A DNA stretch of 64,000 bases, from assembly GCA_016869675.1 (NCBI GenBank), contig VGDP01000011.1, positions 18,127-82,126 on the forward strand. Reading direction: 5' to 3'. The stretch's first letter is position 1, and each line of letters begins with the position of its first letter. The DNA is from Alphaproteobacteria bacterium (lineage in GTDB: Bacteria > Pseudomonadota > Alphaproteobacteria > SP197). The notes under the pieces are model-generated. The model was not told the origin of the DNA. It saw only the letters and a program-made list of their open reading frames with translations, and did not search any database. Of this stretch, positions 35,910 to 45,460 are shown piece after piece. A program made the position numbers and the translations under genes.

Positions 35910-36065
35910 TGAGCTGCTGCCGGTTCCGTGGACACACAGTTAAGCTTGCATGGCCTGCTTCTCGAAGTCCACGGGACTGATGTATCCGACGGTCGAGTGC
36001 CGCCTCGTCGGATTGTAGAAGCACTCGATGTATTCGAACACATCGGCCCGCGCGTCGTCAAGGGC
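35910..36065 (-). mobile_element. IS3-family insertion sequence remnant (transposase C-terminus and end repeat)
   Basis: On the minus strand, codons 36065-35940 read ALDDARADVFEYIECFYNPT, RRHSTVGYISPVDFEKQAMQ and a stop: the last 40-45 residues of an IS3 orfB integrase (FYNxxRRHSxLGYxSPxxFE). After the stop an end sequence TGAGCTGCTGCCGGTTCCGT with GGACAC (35910-35935, plus strand) matches the terminal inverted repeats usual for this group. The DDE catalytic core and the other end are missing, so it cannot move. Confidence 0.82.
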
Positions 36066-36293
36066 GGCGCCGAGATCAAGCGGTTGTTTGTTCGCCCGCA
36101 GGTCCGCGGCCAGGGCGTGTGCGGCGCCCTGGTCGATGTCATCCTCGCGGCGGCACGCGCCGCCGGTCATTGCCGTATCGTGCTCGAGACCCACGTATCC
36201 ATGACCGCCGCGGCGGCGCTCTACCTGGCTCGCGGCGTCGTGCCAGGGCCGTGGAACGCCGCTGGCGTCCGCAACATGGCCCTCGATGCCTAG
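36066..36293 (+). pseudogene. GNAT N-acetyltransferase, C-terminal fragment
   Basis: From about 36066 the plus strand encodes EIKRLFVRPQVRGQGVCGAL, then VDVILAAARAAGHCRIVLET, ending ALYLARGVVPGPWNAAGVRN and stop. This is the acetyl-CoA-binding half of a GNAT enzyme (the R-G-x-G loop is RPQVRGQGVC). The N-terminal half is replaced by the IS3 remnant, whose reading on the other strand overlaps the same bases at the boundary, so the gene was cut by the insertion or by a deletion from it. An open frame upstream to 35928 is just read through the IS end. Confidence 0.75.
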
Positions 36294-36299
36294 ATTCGG

Positions 36300-37277
36300 C
36301 TAGCTCCGGAGCAGGACCTTGCCGCGACGGCCCGGGCCGTTGGCGTGGGCGAGAGCCGCCTGGACGTCAGCCAAGTCATAGACCGCGTCGACCGGGCAGG
36401 TGAGAGTGCCGTCGGCCACCAGAGGCAGGGCACGATCGGCGGCGGCGGTGCGCCGGGCGACCGTCGCCGAGCGGATCCAGGCGTCGAGCCAGAAGCCGGC
36501 GATCGTGGCGCCCTTGGCGATCAGCCAGCCGGGGTGGACCTCGATGGGCCGGCCGTCGAGGACGCCATGCACGATCATGGTGCCGCCCGGCCCTAGGACC
36601 TTGGCGAGCAGGGTGCCCGTCGCGCCGCCGACCGCGTCGAGCGCAACCCGCGCGCCGCCGCCCGTGACCACGCGCAATCGTTCCTCGATGTCGGCATCTT
36701 CGGTCGCCAGCGCGTGTTCGACCCCGGCGGCGGCGAGCTCCACCGCCTGCTCCGGTCGGCGGACCAGGTCGACAATGCGCCAGCCGGAGCGCACTGCGAT
36801 CGCGCGCAGCAGACCTGCGAAGCTCGACCCTGCCGCGCTCTGCACGACCCAGCCAGGGGTTGCACCGGCCGTGGCCGCGTCGAACACGAGGGTCGCGGCC
36901 AAAGGTCCGGCGATGAACTGCGCCGCCTGGGCGTCATCCAGGTTCGCCGGCATGGACTGAACGTCGGCGGCCGGCACGGTCACGAACTCCTGCCAGGTGC
37001 CACGCACACGCCAGAACACGACGCGGCAGCCGATCGCCGGCGCCGTCACGCCGGGGCCGAGGGCAACGACCTCGCCGACGCCTTCGACGCCCGGTACGGC
37101 GGGCAGGGTGGGTCGGGTCCCATAGCGGCCCTGAATGTAAAGCCGGTCGGCCGGGTTGATCGGGCGCAGGCGCATTCGGACCAGAACCTCGCCCGGCGCG
37201 GCGACGGGCTCGGGCAGGTTCGCCAACTGGAGAACGTCAGCCGGTCCGCCGAAGCGGTCGAACATCAAAGCCCGCAT
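36300..37277 (-). CDS. Zinc-independent MDR-family NADPH:quinone/enoyl reductase-like protein
   Basis: 325-residue medium-chain dehydrogenase/reductase. The N-terminal half has LRPINPADRLYIQGRYG and VPGVEGVGEVVALGPGV, the usual catalytic-domain pattern of quinone reductase and mitochondrial enoyl-reductase (ETR) relatives. The cofactor domain is QSAAGSSFAGLLRAIAV in place of GxGxxG, followed by VALDAVGGATG and GTMIVHGVLDG. No zinc-binding cysteines are seen. It is 5 bases downstream of the O-acetylhomoserine sulfhydrylase gene on the same strand. The substrate is unknown. Confidence 0.88.
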   Translation of the reverse strand: MRALMFDRFGGPADVLQLANLPEPVAAPGEVLVRMRLRPINPADRLYIQGRYGTRPTLPAVPGVEGVGEVVALGPGVTAPAIGCRVVFWRVRGTWQEFVTVPAADVQSMPANLDDAQAAQFIAGPLAATLVFDAATAGATPGWVVQSAAGSSFAGLLRAIAVRSGWRIVDLVRRPEQAVELAAAGVEHALATEDADIEERLRVVTGGGARVALDAVGGATGTLLAKVLGPGGTMIVHGVLDGRPIEVHPGWLIAKGATIAGFWLDAWIRSATVARRTAAADRALPLVADGTLTCPVDAVYDLADVQAALAHANGPGRRGKVLLRS

Positions 37278-37282
37278 CGGTC

Positions 37283-38569
37283 TCAGCCGCGCGCCAAGGC
37301 TTGGTCCAGGTCGGCGATCAGGTCCGCGGCAGTCTCCAGACCGATCGACAGGCGCACCGCGTCGTTGCCGGCGCCCGCCGCTGTGCGCTGCTCATCCGTA
37401 AGCTGCCGGTGCGTCGTCGAGGCCGGGTGGATGATCAGGCTGCGCGTGTCGCCCACGTTGGCCAGGTGGGAGAACAGCTCGACCGCTTCAACGACGCTGA
37501 CGCCCGCGTCGAACCCGCCCTTGAGCCCGAAGGTGAAGACTGCGCCCGCGCCCTTGGGCAGGTACTTGCGCGCGAGCGCGTGGTAGCGGCTAGACGGCAG
37601 GCCGGCGTAAGAGACCCAAGCGACCTTCGGGTGGCGTTCGAGATGACTCGCGACCGCCAGGGCGTTCTCGCAGTGTCGCGCCATGCGCAGTGGCAGGGTC
37701 TCGATACCCTGTAACACCAGGAACGCGTTCATCGGCGCCAACGCCGGGCCAAAATCCCTCAGCGCCACCGCGCGCGCCCGCATGGTGAAACCGAAGTCGC
37801 CGAACGTCTCGGCGAAGGTCAGGCCGTGGTACGCCGGGTCCGGCTGGGTCATGGCCGGGAAGCGGCCCGAGGCGAACCAGTCGAAGCGGCCCGACTCCAC
37901 CACCACGCCGGCCAGCGCGTTGCCGTGGCCACCCAGGAACTTGGTGGCGGAATGGATCACGATGTCCGCGCCCCAGTCGATCGGGTTGCACAGGTACGGG
38001 CTGGCCAAGGTGTTGTCGACGATCAGCGGCACGCGCCGCGCCCGCGCCAGCGGCGCGAGCGGCTCCAGATCGACGACCACGCCGCCCGGGTTGGCCAGGC
38101 TTTCCACGAAGATCGCCTTGCCATCCGCGCCCAGGGCGCGGTCGACCGCCTCCACGTCGTTGGGGTCGGCGAACCGGCAATGCCAGCCGAGCTTGGGAAA
38201 GCTCTTGGCGAACTGGGTGACCGATCCGCCATACAAATTGGGCGCGGCTACGAAGCTGTCGCCCGGTTCCAGCAGGGTGAAGAACGCCAGGAACTGCGCG
38301 GCATGACCGCTCGCGGCGGCGATGGCGGCACGCCCGCCCTCGAGGCTGGCGACCCGCTCCTCGAGCACGGCGACCGTCGGGTTCGTGATGCGCGAGTAGA
38401 TGTAGCCGAAGCTCTGCAGGTTGAAGAGCGAGGCCGCGTGGTCCGCGTCGTCGAACACGTAGGACGTGGTCTGGTAGATGGGCGTCGAGCGGGCGCCGGT
38501 CGCTGCGTCGGGCCGGGCGCCGGCGTGGATCGCGCGCGTCTCGAAGCCAGGCTTGGGTCGCTCGGTCAT
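37283..38569 (-). CDS. O-acetylhomoserine aminocarboxypropyltransferase (sulfhydrylase)
   Basis: 428-residue PLP enzyme of the Cys/Met metabolism family that joins sulfide (or methanethiol) to O-acetylhomoserine to give homocysteine. The start MTERPKPGFETRAIHAGARP and STPIYQTTSYVFDD, YSRITNPTVAVLEERVASLE, the cofactor lysine Lys210 in IHSATKFLGGHGNA and the late SLIIHPASTTHRQLT are diagnostic of the long MetY group. The ATG overlaps the stop of the CoA-binding gene, so they form an operon with the MDR reductase. Confidence 0.94.
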   Translation of the reverse strand: MTERPKPGFETRAIHAGARPDAATGARSTPIYQTTSYVFDDADHAASLFNLQSFGYIYSRITNPTVAVLEERVASLEGGRAAIAAASGHAAQFLAFFTLLEPGDSFVAAPNLYGGSVTQFAKSFPKLGWHCRFADPNDVEAVDRALGADGKAIFVESLANPGGVVVDLEPLAPLARARRVPLIVDNTLASPYLCNPIDWGADIVIHSATKFLGGHGNALAGVVVESGRFDWFASGRFPAMTQPDPAYHGLTFAETFGDFGFTMRARAVALRDFGPALAPMNAFLVLQGIETLPLRMARHCENALAVASHLERHPKVAWVSYAGLPSSRYHALARKYLPKGAGAVFTFGLKGGFDAGVSVVEAVELFSHLANVGDTRSLIIHPASTTHRQLTDEQRTAAGAGNDAVRLSIGLETAADLIADLDQALARG

Positions 38570-39063
38570 GGCGCGCGCAACCTCTTGGCCGTGACGATGC
38601 CGGAGTTGACACCGCTCCACGACAGCTCGCCCGACAGGCGGCCGTACTCGATCTTCGGGCAACGGTTCATGATGACCACCAGACCGGCGGCCTCGGCGCC
38701 GGCCGCCGCCGCGTCGTCGCGCACGCCGAGCTGCATCCAGATGGTCGAGATGCCTTTGGCGTCCTTCAAGCGGATGGCCTCGTCCACGATCGGGCCGACC
38801 TGGTCGGAGGCGCGGAAGATGTCGACCATGTCGAAGCGGTCCGGCACGTCGCCGAGGCCGGCGTGGACCGTCTCGCCGTGGATCGTCTGGCCGGCGGCGA
38901 CCGGGTTGACCGGGATCACGCGGTAGCCCTTTGCTTGGAGATACTTCATGGCGAAGTTGCTGGGCCGTACCCAAGTGGGGCTGGCGCCGACCATGGCGAT
39001 GACGCGGCAACGGCGCAGCACGTCGCGGATCAACGAGTCGGGGTAGTGGTCGTGGTCGATCAT
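38566..39063 (-). CDS. CoA-binding domain protein (YccU-like)
   Basis: 165-residue single-domain CoA-binding protein: RCRVIAMVGASPTWVRPSNF, YRVIPVNPVAAGQTIHGETV, MVDIFRASDQVGPIVDEAI, STIWMQLGVRDDAAAAGAEA, and NRCPKIEYGRL near the end, a pattern close to E. coli YccU. The exact biochemical role of this group is not settled. Start 39063 is preferred, 39075 is possible. It precedes and overlaps the O-acetylhomoserine sulfhydrylase gene, an arrangement seen in other alphaproteobacteria as far as I recall. Confidence 0.88.
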   Translation of the reverse strand: MIDHDHYPDSLIRDVLRRCRVIAMVGASPTWVRPSNFAMKYLQAKGYRVIPVNPVAAGQTIHGETVHAGLGDVPDRFDMVDIFRASDQVGPIVDEAIRLKDAKGISTIWMQLGVRDDAAAAGAEAAGLVVIMNRCPKIEYGRLSGELSWSGVNSGIVTAKRLRAP

Positions 39064-39106
39064 GGCGCGGAGCATGGCCGATCGGTGACGTGAACCCAAG
39101 CGTGGA

Positions 39107-41817
39107 ATGGTGAAAAGAAGGGATCCGAGGTTGGCTTCGTCATCACCCCAGTACATCGGCCGCACCTGGCACGCCATGGATGCGCCGGAGGTTCTCCGCG
39201 TGCTCGGGTCGTCGGAAGGAGGCCTTTCGGACGAGGAGGCGGCGGGTCGGCTCGCTGCCCTTGGCGACAATCGCCTGCCCGAGGCAAGGCGGCGCGGCGC
39301 GCTCGTCCGGTTCCTCGTCCAGTTCAACAACCTGCTCATCTATGCCTTGCTGGCTTCCGCGGCCATGTCGCTTGGTCTGGGCCATGTCTCGGATGCCTGC
39401 TTCATCCTGGCCGTGGTCCTGCTGAACGCCGTGATCGGTTTCATCCAGGGGGGCCGTGCCGAGAGGGCCCTCGATGCGATTCGGGGGATGGTCGATCCGC
39501 GTGCCACCGTATCGCGCGGCGGCCGGCGCCTTGGCATCGCGGCTGATGCGGTCGTCCCCGGCGACATGGTGCTCATTAAGGCCGGTGATCGCGTACCCGC
39601 CGATCTACGCCTCGTGCACGCCCGAGGACTGCGTGTCGACGAGGCCGCGCTGACCGGCGAATCCGTTCCGGTCGAGAAGATGACGGAGGCCACCGCCGCA
39701 GACACCGCATTAAGCGACCGCAAGTCGATGGCATTCTCGGGCACGCTGGTGGTCGCGGGCCAGGGAAGGGACGTTGTCGTCGCGTCCGGAGCCCTTACCG
39801 AGCTTGGCCGCGTCGGCGCCCTGCTGCGCACGGTCGAAAGCCTCAAGACACCCCTCATTCTTCAGATGGACCGTCTGGCGCTTCATCTGACCGTGGCGAT
39901 CCTTGCGGTGTCGGCTCTTTCGTTTGTGTTCGCGGTGACCCTGCGCGGTTACGCGCTCGAGGACGCGTTCATGATCGTCGTCGGCTTGGCGGTGGCGGCG
40001 ATCCCCGAGGGATTGCCGGCGATCCTGACGATTACCCTGGCCATCGGCGTGCGGCGCATGGCCACGCGCCACGCCATCATCCGCCGTCTGCCCGCGGTCG
40101 AGACCCTGGGCGCTGTGTCGGTGATCTGCTCGGACAAGACAGGCACCCTGACGCGCAACGAGATGGCGGCGCGCGCGCTGGTCAAGGCGGATGGGTCCGC
40201 GTTCGTACCCTCGGAGACGGGGAGCGCCACGGGCGCGGGCCCGAGGACTCCCGAGTTCGAGGCGCTGCTACGGACGGCCGTTCTGTGCAATGACGCCGAG
40301 ATCCACGTCGTGAGCGGTGTCGAGCGCATCGAAAGTGATCCCATGGAGGGAGCGCTTGTGCGTCTCGGCCGGCAATACGGTGTCGATCCGGTTGGCCTGC
40401 GCGCGCGCATGCACCGGCTGGACGAGATTCCCTTCGACGCTGCACATCGTTTCATGGCGACGCTCCATGCGGGGCTCGGCACCGACGGCGCTCTCGCCCA
40501 GATCAAGGGCGCGCCCGAACAGGTGATCGAGATGTGCTCGGGCGAAAGTTCGGCCGAGACCACGCTACCGATCGAGCGTTCCACATGGCATGGGCGAGCG
40601 ACATCGCTAGCGTCCGAAGGGTACCGGGTCCTCGCGTTCGCTTCCAAGCGTGTGCCGCGCACTGATCGGCTGACGTTCGATGACGTCCGGTCGGGTGAGA
40701 CTATCGATGGACTGGTCGGGTTCATCGACCCGCCGCGCCCCGAGGGCTTAGATGTGATCGCCGAATGCCGCCGTGCCGGCGTCGGTGTGGTGATGATCAC
40801 CGGCGACCACGCCGAGACCGTGCGTGCCATCGCCCGGCAGCTCGGTCTTGGGGACAAGGTTCAGGTTCTTACGGGTCGGGATGTCGACGCGTTGGATGCA
40901 GCGGGCTTGCGGGCGGCGTTGACCGACGCGGCTGTGTTCGCCCGAACGTCGCCCGAGCACGAGCTACGGCTGGTCGAGACTTTGCAGGCCGACGGTCTGA
41001 CCGTTGCCATGACGGGCGATGGCGTCAACGATGCACCGGCCCTGAAGCGCGCCGATATCGGCGTCGCCATGGGGCGCAAGGGCACCGGGGCCGCCAAGGA
41101 GGCGTCCGACATGGTGCTCGCCGACGACAATTTCAGTTCCATCGTCGCCGCGGTGCGCGAGGGGCGAACGGTCTACGACAACATCAGGAAGGTTGTTGCC
41201 TGGACCCTGCCGACGAATGGCGGCGAGGCCCTGGGCATCCTGACGGCACTGGCCTTGGGTTTGGCCTTGCCGGTGACGCCAATCCAGATTCTGTGGATCA
41301 ACATGGTGACGGCGGTGACGCTCGGGCTGGCGCTTGCCTTCGAACCGACCGAGCCGGCCGCCATGTCGCGCCCACCGCGACGGCGCGACGGCCCGATCCT
41401 TGCCGCCATGCTCGTCTGGCGGGTCGCGTTCTCTCCGTGTTGGTCGTCATCTTCACGTTCCTGGTCCACGCCTGGGCGTTGGGCTACGGCAAGGACGTGG
41501 CGTTCGCCCGGACCATGGTTGTCAACGCCATCGCCGTCATGGAGATCGCGTACCTGTTCAGCGTGCGTTACGAACATGGGACCTCGCTGACGCTGCGAGG
41601 CGTCCGGGGTACGCCGGCCGTTCTCGTGTCGGTCGCCCTGGTCCTGATCGCTCAGGCGGCGTTCACCTACCTGCCGCCGATGAACGACCTGTTCGAATCG
41701 CGTCCCGTGGACGCGCAGGGCGCGCTGGTCGTCCTCGCCGCTGGAGTCGGTCTGCTTCTCGTGGTCGAGACGGAGAAGGCACTGCGTCGGAAACTGATCG
41801 GACGCGGCGCTTCCTAG
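39107..41817 (+). pseudogene. P-type cation-transporting ATPase (PacL-like), frameshifted near the C-terminus
   Basis: Type II P-type ATPase: N-terminal cation ATPase domain (LSDEEAAGRLAALGDNRLPE), helices M1-M2 (NNLLIYALLASAAMSLGLG), actuator loop (DEAALTGESVPVEK), M4 with AAIPEGLPAILTITLAIGVR, phosphorylation site near Asp343 (CSDKTGTLTRNEM), hinge MTGDGVNDAPALKRADIGVA. The frame breaks at about 41432: LVWRVAF then SPCWSSS. With one base more, the second frame gives [20 protein letters not shown] and runs to 41817 with the last four helices. Without the repair the C-terminal transmembrane part is lost. The PEGLP motif fits Ca2+/Mn2+ or related transport. The site is not a long homopolymer. 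Confidence 0.88.
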
Positions 41818-42599
41818 GACCCGGTCCACACCGGCGGGCGCTTGGCGAGAAACGCGTCGATGCCTTCCTCGGCGTCGCGCGCCATCATATTGCGGACCAT
41901 GACCTCGCTGGCATAGGCGTAGGCGTCCTCGAGCGACATCTCGGCCTGGCGGTAGAACGCGTCCTTGCCGATCGCCAGTGTCAGCGGCGACTTGCCGGCG
42001 ATACGAGCCGCCAGCGTGGTGACCGTGTCATCCAACGCGCCGGGTGCGACCGCGCGGTTGATCAGACCATGGGCGAGCGCCTGGGCTGCGTCGATCGGCT
42101 CGCCGGTCAGCAGCATCGCCATGGCGTGCTTGCGCGGCACCGCGCGGCTGAGCGCGACCATGGGGGTCGAACAGAACAGGCCGATGTTGACCCCCGGGGT
42201 CGCGAAACGGGCGGTCTCGGCGGCCACGGCCAGATCACAGCTCGCCACCAGTTGGCAGCCGGCGGCGGTCGCCATGGCGTGGACCTTGGCGATGACCGGC
42301 TTGGGCAGGTGCACGATGGTCGTCATCAAGCGGCTGCACACGGCGAACGTCCGCTCGTAGAACGCGCGGCCGGGGTTGCCGCGCAGCTCCTTCAGGTCAT
42401 GACCGGCGCAGAAGGCCGGCCCATTGGCGGCGATGACAACGACCCTGACGTTCGGGTCCCGCGCCGCGCCATCCAGTGCGTCCTTGAGCGCGGCCATCAG
42501 ATCCAGCGACAGGCTGTTTCGTGCCGGGACCCGGTTGAGGGTCAGGGTGGCGATCCCGTCCCGTGCGTCCGCCAGCAGGATCGGTTCGTTAGGGGTCAT
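41814..42599 (-). CDS. Enoyl-CoA hydratase/isomerase family protein
   Basis: 261-residue crotonase-fold protein. The substrate-binding [11 protein letters not shown] (first oxyanion-hole Gly), [20 protein letters not shown] (second) and the [20 protein letters not shown] segment match ECHDC3-like enoyl-CoA hydratases. It converges on the P-type ATPase with a 4-base overlap of the ends. The real substrate is unknown; members of this subgroup may lack strong hydratase activity. Confidence 0.9.
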   Translation of the reverse strand: MTPNEPILLADARDGIATLTLNRVPARNSLSLDLMAALKDALDGAARDPNVRVVVIAANGPAFCAGHDLKELRGNPGRAFYERTFAVCSRLMTTIVHLPKPVIAKVHAMATAAGCQLVASCDLAVAAETARFATPGVNIGLFCSTPMVALSRAVPRKHAMAMLLTGEPIDAAQALAHGLINRAVAPGALDDTVTTLAARIAGKSPLTLAIGKDAFYRQAEMSLEDAYAYASEVMVRNMMARDAEEGIDAFLAKRPPVWTGS

Positions 42600-42681
42600 G
42601 GTATCCTCCGCTTCGCCGCCAGCATGATGGGGGCTCGCCGGGGCTGCTACAAGCCGGGCTTGTTCTGGAATTCCAGCCGGT

Positions 42682-42710
42682 TGACAGTCGCCGGGGAATG
42701 CGCATACTGC
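42682..42710 (+). promoter_or_regulatory. Sigma70-type promoter for rplM-rpsI
   Basis: A perfect -35 TTGACA (42682-42687) and -10-like ATACTG (42705-42710) separated by 17 bases, 64 bases before the rplM start codon. The following leader can form a GC-rich stem-loop (GGCGCC repeats around 42720-42752). Confidence 0.6.
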
Positions 42711-42773
42711 GCGCCTTCGCCGGCGCCGGAGACAAAGGCGCCGCGCGGTTTTGCGCTTTCATTCGTGAGCATC

Positions 42774-43238
42774 ATGGGAACCTACACCGCCAAGGCCGCG
42801 GACATCGTCAAGAAGTGGTACATCGTGGACGCCCAGGACCTGGTTCTCGGGCGGCTCGCGGCCAGCATCGCGATGATCCTGCGCGGCAAGCACAAGACGA
42901 CCTACACGCCGCACCTGGACTGCGGCGACAACGTGGTCGTCGTCAACGCCGAGAAGGTGCGCGTCACCGGCAAGAAGCTGGCCGACAAGGTGTTCTACTG
43001 GCACACCGGCTACGCGGGCGGCATCAAGGGCCGCACCATGGGCGAGACGCTCGGTGGCAAGTACCCCGAGCGCGCGATCATCAAGGCGGTCGAGCGCATG
43101 GTTCCGCGTGGTCCCCTGGGCCGCCAGCAGATGCGCAACCTGAAGGTGTATGCTGGTCCTGAGCATCCACATGCTGCCCAACAGCCCGAAACGCTGGACA
43201 TCGGATCGCGCAACGCCAAGAACAAGAGGGCGCATTGA
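42774..43238 (+). CDS. rplM: 50S ribosomal protein L13
   Basis: 154-residue ribosomal protein L13. [60 protein letters not shown] and [20 protein letters not shown] are the standard conserved blocks. It is intact and is followed at once by rpsI (TGATG overlap). The start at 42774 ([15 protein letters not shown]) is the usual N-terminus in alphaproteobacteria. Confidence 0.97.
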   Translation: MGTYTAKAADIVKKWYIVDAQDLVLGRLAASIAMILRGKHKTTYTPHLDCGDNVVVVNAEKVRVTGKKLADKVFYWHTGYAGGIKGRTMGETLGGKYPERAIIKAVERMVPRGPLGRQQMRNLKVYAGPEHPHAAQQPETLDIGSRNAKNKRAH

Positions 43239-43717
43239 TGGCGACGATCGGCGAGCATTTCACCCTGGTCAAGCACACGGGCTCCTCGGCGGCCGAGCCG
43301 GCGCTGACGCCCGAACCGAAGCGCGATGCGCGCGGCCGAGCCTACGCGACCGGCCGACGCAAGGACGCCGTGGCGCGGGTCTGGATCAAGCCGGGCAGCG
43401 GTCGGTTCCAGATCAACGGCCGTGACGAGCGCACCTATTTCGCGCGCCCCGTGCTGCGCATGCTGATCAGCCAGCCGTTCACGGCGGTCAAGCGCGAAGG
43501 CCAATACGACGTCATGTGCACCGTGACCGGCGGCGGGCTTTCGGGCCAGGCGGGCGCGGTCCGGCACGGCATCAGCCGCGCGCTCACTCTGTTCGAGCCG
43601 GCGTTGCGCGGCCCGCTCAAGGCCGGCGGCTTCCTGACCCGTGATTCGCGCGCGGTCGAGCGCAAGAAGTACGGCAAAGCGAAGGCACGCCGCAGCTTCC
43701 AGTTCTCGAAGCGCTAG
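43238..43717 (+). CDS. rpsI: 30S ribosomal protein S9
   Basis: 159-residue ribosomal protein S9. The conserved core [20 protein letters not shown] is preceded by a 30-residue N-terminal extension usual in alphaproteobacteria; [19 protein letters not shown] and the C-terminal [20 protein letters not shown] with the final SKR tail are intact. The ATG shares its first base with the rplM stop. Confidence 0.97.
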   Translation: MATIGEHFTLVKHTGSSAAEPALTPEPKRDARGRAYATGRRKDAVARVWIKPGSGRFQINGRDERTYFARPVLRMLISQPFTAVKREGQYDVMCTVTGGGLSGQAGAVRHGISRALTLFEPALRGPLKAGGFLTRDSRAVERKKYGKAKARRSFQFSKR

Positions 43718-43777
43718 CGTTCGCGCCGGCGCAACCCGCGCCTGACCCAGCGACAGGCCGGGCAGGAGGGGACCGCG

Positions 43778-44908
43778 ATGGCGACCACGAACCGACGACT
43801 CCGCTGCGCCATCCTCGGCACCAGCGGCTACACGGGCGCCGAGCTGGTGCGCATCCTGGCGCGTCATCCGGGCGCCGAGATCGCGGTACTGACCGCCGAC
43901 CGCAGCGCTGGCCAGCCGGTGGAGCGGGTGTTCCCCCATCTCGGCGGGCTCGGCTTGCCCGACATGATTGCCATCGAGGACGTCGAGTGGCCCGGCCTCG
44001 ACATCGACCTGGTGTTCTGCGCCTTGCCCCACGGAACGACGCAGGAAGTGGTCGCCGGGCTGCTCCACCGCACCGGCCATGACCTGGTCGACGAGATGCT
44101 GCGCGAGGACCGCGGCGATCTGGCGTCCGGCGTGCCCGGGGCGGTCAAGGTGATCGATCTTTCGGCGGATTTCCGGCTGGCCGATGTGGACGCCTACAAG
44201 CAGTGGTACGGCCACGAGCATCGCGCGCCCGGTCTGCAGGCCGAGGCGGTCTATGGACTCACCGAGTTGGAACGCGAGCGCGTCGCCGGCGCGCGACTGG
44301 TTGCCAACCCGGGCTGCTACCCCACGGCGGCGGTGCTGCCCCTCGTGCCCCTGATCGAGCGCGGCCTGATCGTCGCCGACGACATCATCATCGACGCCAA
44401 GTCGGGCGTCAGCGGCGCGGGACGCGCGGCGAAGGAGGCCTCGCTGTTCGCCGAGGTGTCCGAGGGCATCCATCCCTATGGCATCGCCAGTCATCGCCAC
44501 GCGCCCGAGATCGAACAGACGCTCAGCCGGGCCGCCGGCCGGGCCGTGACCGTGAACTTCACGCCCCATCTCATGCCCATGAACCGCGGCATCCTGTCCA
44601 CGACCTATGTGCGCCTGGACGAGGGACGCGACGCCACGCATCTGCGCGCCACGCTGCTCGAGCGTTACGAGAACGAGCCGTTCGTGCGAATCTTTCCCGA
44701 TGGCCAGGTTCCGGCGACGCGCTTCGTACGCGGCTCCAACGACTGCATCATCAACGTGTTCGACGACCGGATCACCGGGCGTGCGATCATCGTGTCGGCG
44801 ATCGACAACCTGGTGAAGGGCGCGGCGGGACAGGCGGTGCAGAACATGAACGTGATGTATGGCCTGAGCGAGACCGCTGGGCTCGGGCACGTTCCCCTGT
44901 TCCCATGA
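43778..44908 (+). CDS. argC: N-acetyl-gamma-glutamyl-phosphate reductase
   Basis: 376-residue type 1 ArgC, which reduces N-acetylglutamyl phosphate in arginine synthesis. AILGTSGYTGAELVRILARH at the N-terminus, catalytic Cys180 in VANPGCYPTA, KSGVSGAGRAAKEASLFAEV and HLMPMNRGILSTTY are intact. Between HGTTQEVVAG and VKVIDLSADFRL there are about 25 extra residues (near 98-122, TGHDLVDEMLREDRGDLASG) compared with usual ArgC, which explains the greater length. This loop is in frame and its effect is unknown. Followed by an overlapping gamma-carbonic anhydrase-like gene. Confidence 0.95.
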   Translation: MATTNRRLRCAILGTSGYTGAELVRILARHPGAEIAVLTADRSAGQPVERVFPHLGGLGLPDMIAIEDVEWPGLDIDLVFCALPHGTTQEVVAGLLHRTGHDLVDEMLREDRGDLASGVPGAVKVIDLSADFRLADVDAYKQWYGHEHRAPGLQAEAVYGLTELERERVAGARLVANPGCYPTAAVLPLVPLIERGLIVADDIIIDAKSGVSGAGRAAKEASLFAEVSEGIHPYGIASHRHAPEIEQTLSRAAGRAVTVNFTPHLMPMNRGILSTTYVRLDEGRDATHLRATLLERYENEPFVRIFPDGQVPATRFVRGSNDCIINVFDDRITGRAIIVSAIDNLVKGAAGQAVQNMNVMYGLSETAGLGHVPLFP

Positions 44909-45453
44909 GCCAGGCCATGAAGGGCGTCATCGTAGTTCCGTTCGCAGGACACACGCCCCGCGTGGCGCCGGACGCCTTCGTGGCGCCGGGCGTCGTCCTG
45001 GTCGGCGACGTCGAAATCGCGAGCCAGGCGAATGTCTGGTTCGGCTGCGTGCTGCGCGGCGATGTAGGTCCCATCCGCGTGGGTGCCCGCACCAACATCC
45101 AGGACCTGACCATGGTCCACGTGGACAGCCGTACCTACCCGACCCTGATCGGTGCCGACGTGACGATCGGCCACAAGGTGCTGTTGCACGCCTGCGTGCT
45201 CGAGGACGGCTCGTTCGTCGGCATGGGCGCGACCGTGATGGACGGCGCGGTCGTCGAAGGCGGCGCCATGGTCGCGGCGGGGGCCCTGGTCACACCCAAC
45301 AAGCGGCTCCGCAAGGGGGAACTTTGGGGCGGTTCACCCGCGCGGCTCTTGCGCGAGCTCCGTCCCGCCGATCTGGCGAACTTCGGCCGCACGGTCGAGC
45401 ACTACGCCGAGAAGGGCGCCGACTACGCGCGCATCATCGCCGCCCAGGCGTGA
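44905..45453 (+). CDS. Gamma-carbonic anhydrase family protein (left-handed beta-helix)
   Basis: 182-residue hexapeptide-repeat protein: VAPDAFVAPGVVLVGDVEIA, ANVWFGCVLRGDVGPIRVGA, NIQDLTMVHVDS and a zinc-type HKVLLHAC with the His residues of the family, then GSFVGMGATVMDGAVVEGGA. Relatives are called YrdA/PaaY/CaiE; many bind metal, few have shown carbonic anhydrase activity. It starts in the argC stop (ATGA). ORF is complete. Confidence 0.9.
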   Translation: MSQAMKGVIVVPFAGHTPRVAPDAFVAPGVVLVGDVEIASQANVWFGCVLRGDVGPIRVGARTNIQDLTMVHVDSRTYPTLIGADVTIGHKVLLHACVLEDGSFVGMGATVMDGAVVEGGAMVAAGALVTPNKRLRKGELWGGSPARLLRELRPADLANFGRTVEHYAEKGADYARIIAAQA

Positions 45454-45460
45454 GTCGCCG

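Noticed and set aside
37283..39010. A 575-codon start for the O-acetylhomoserine sulfhydrylase
   Set aside because: The first 147 codons are an out-of-frame reading of the CoA-binding gene; the family N-terminus begins at 38569.
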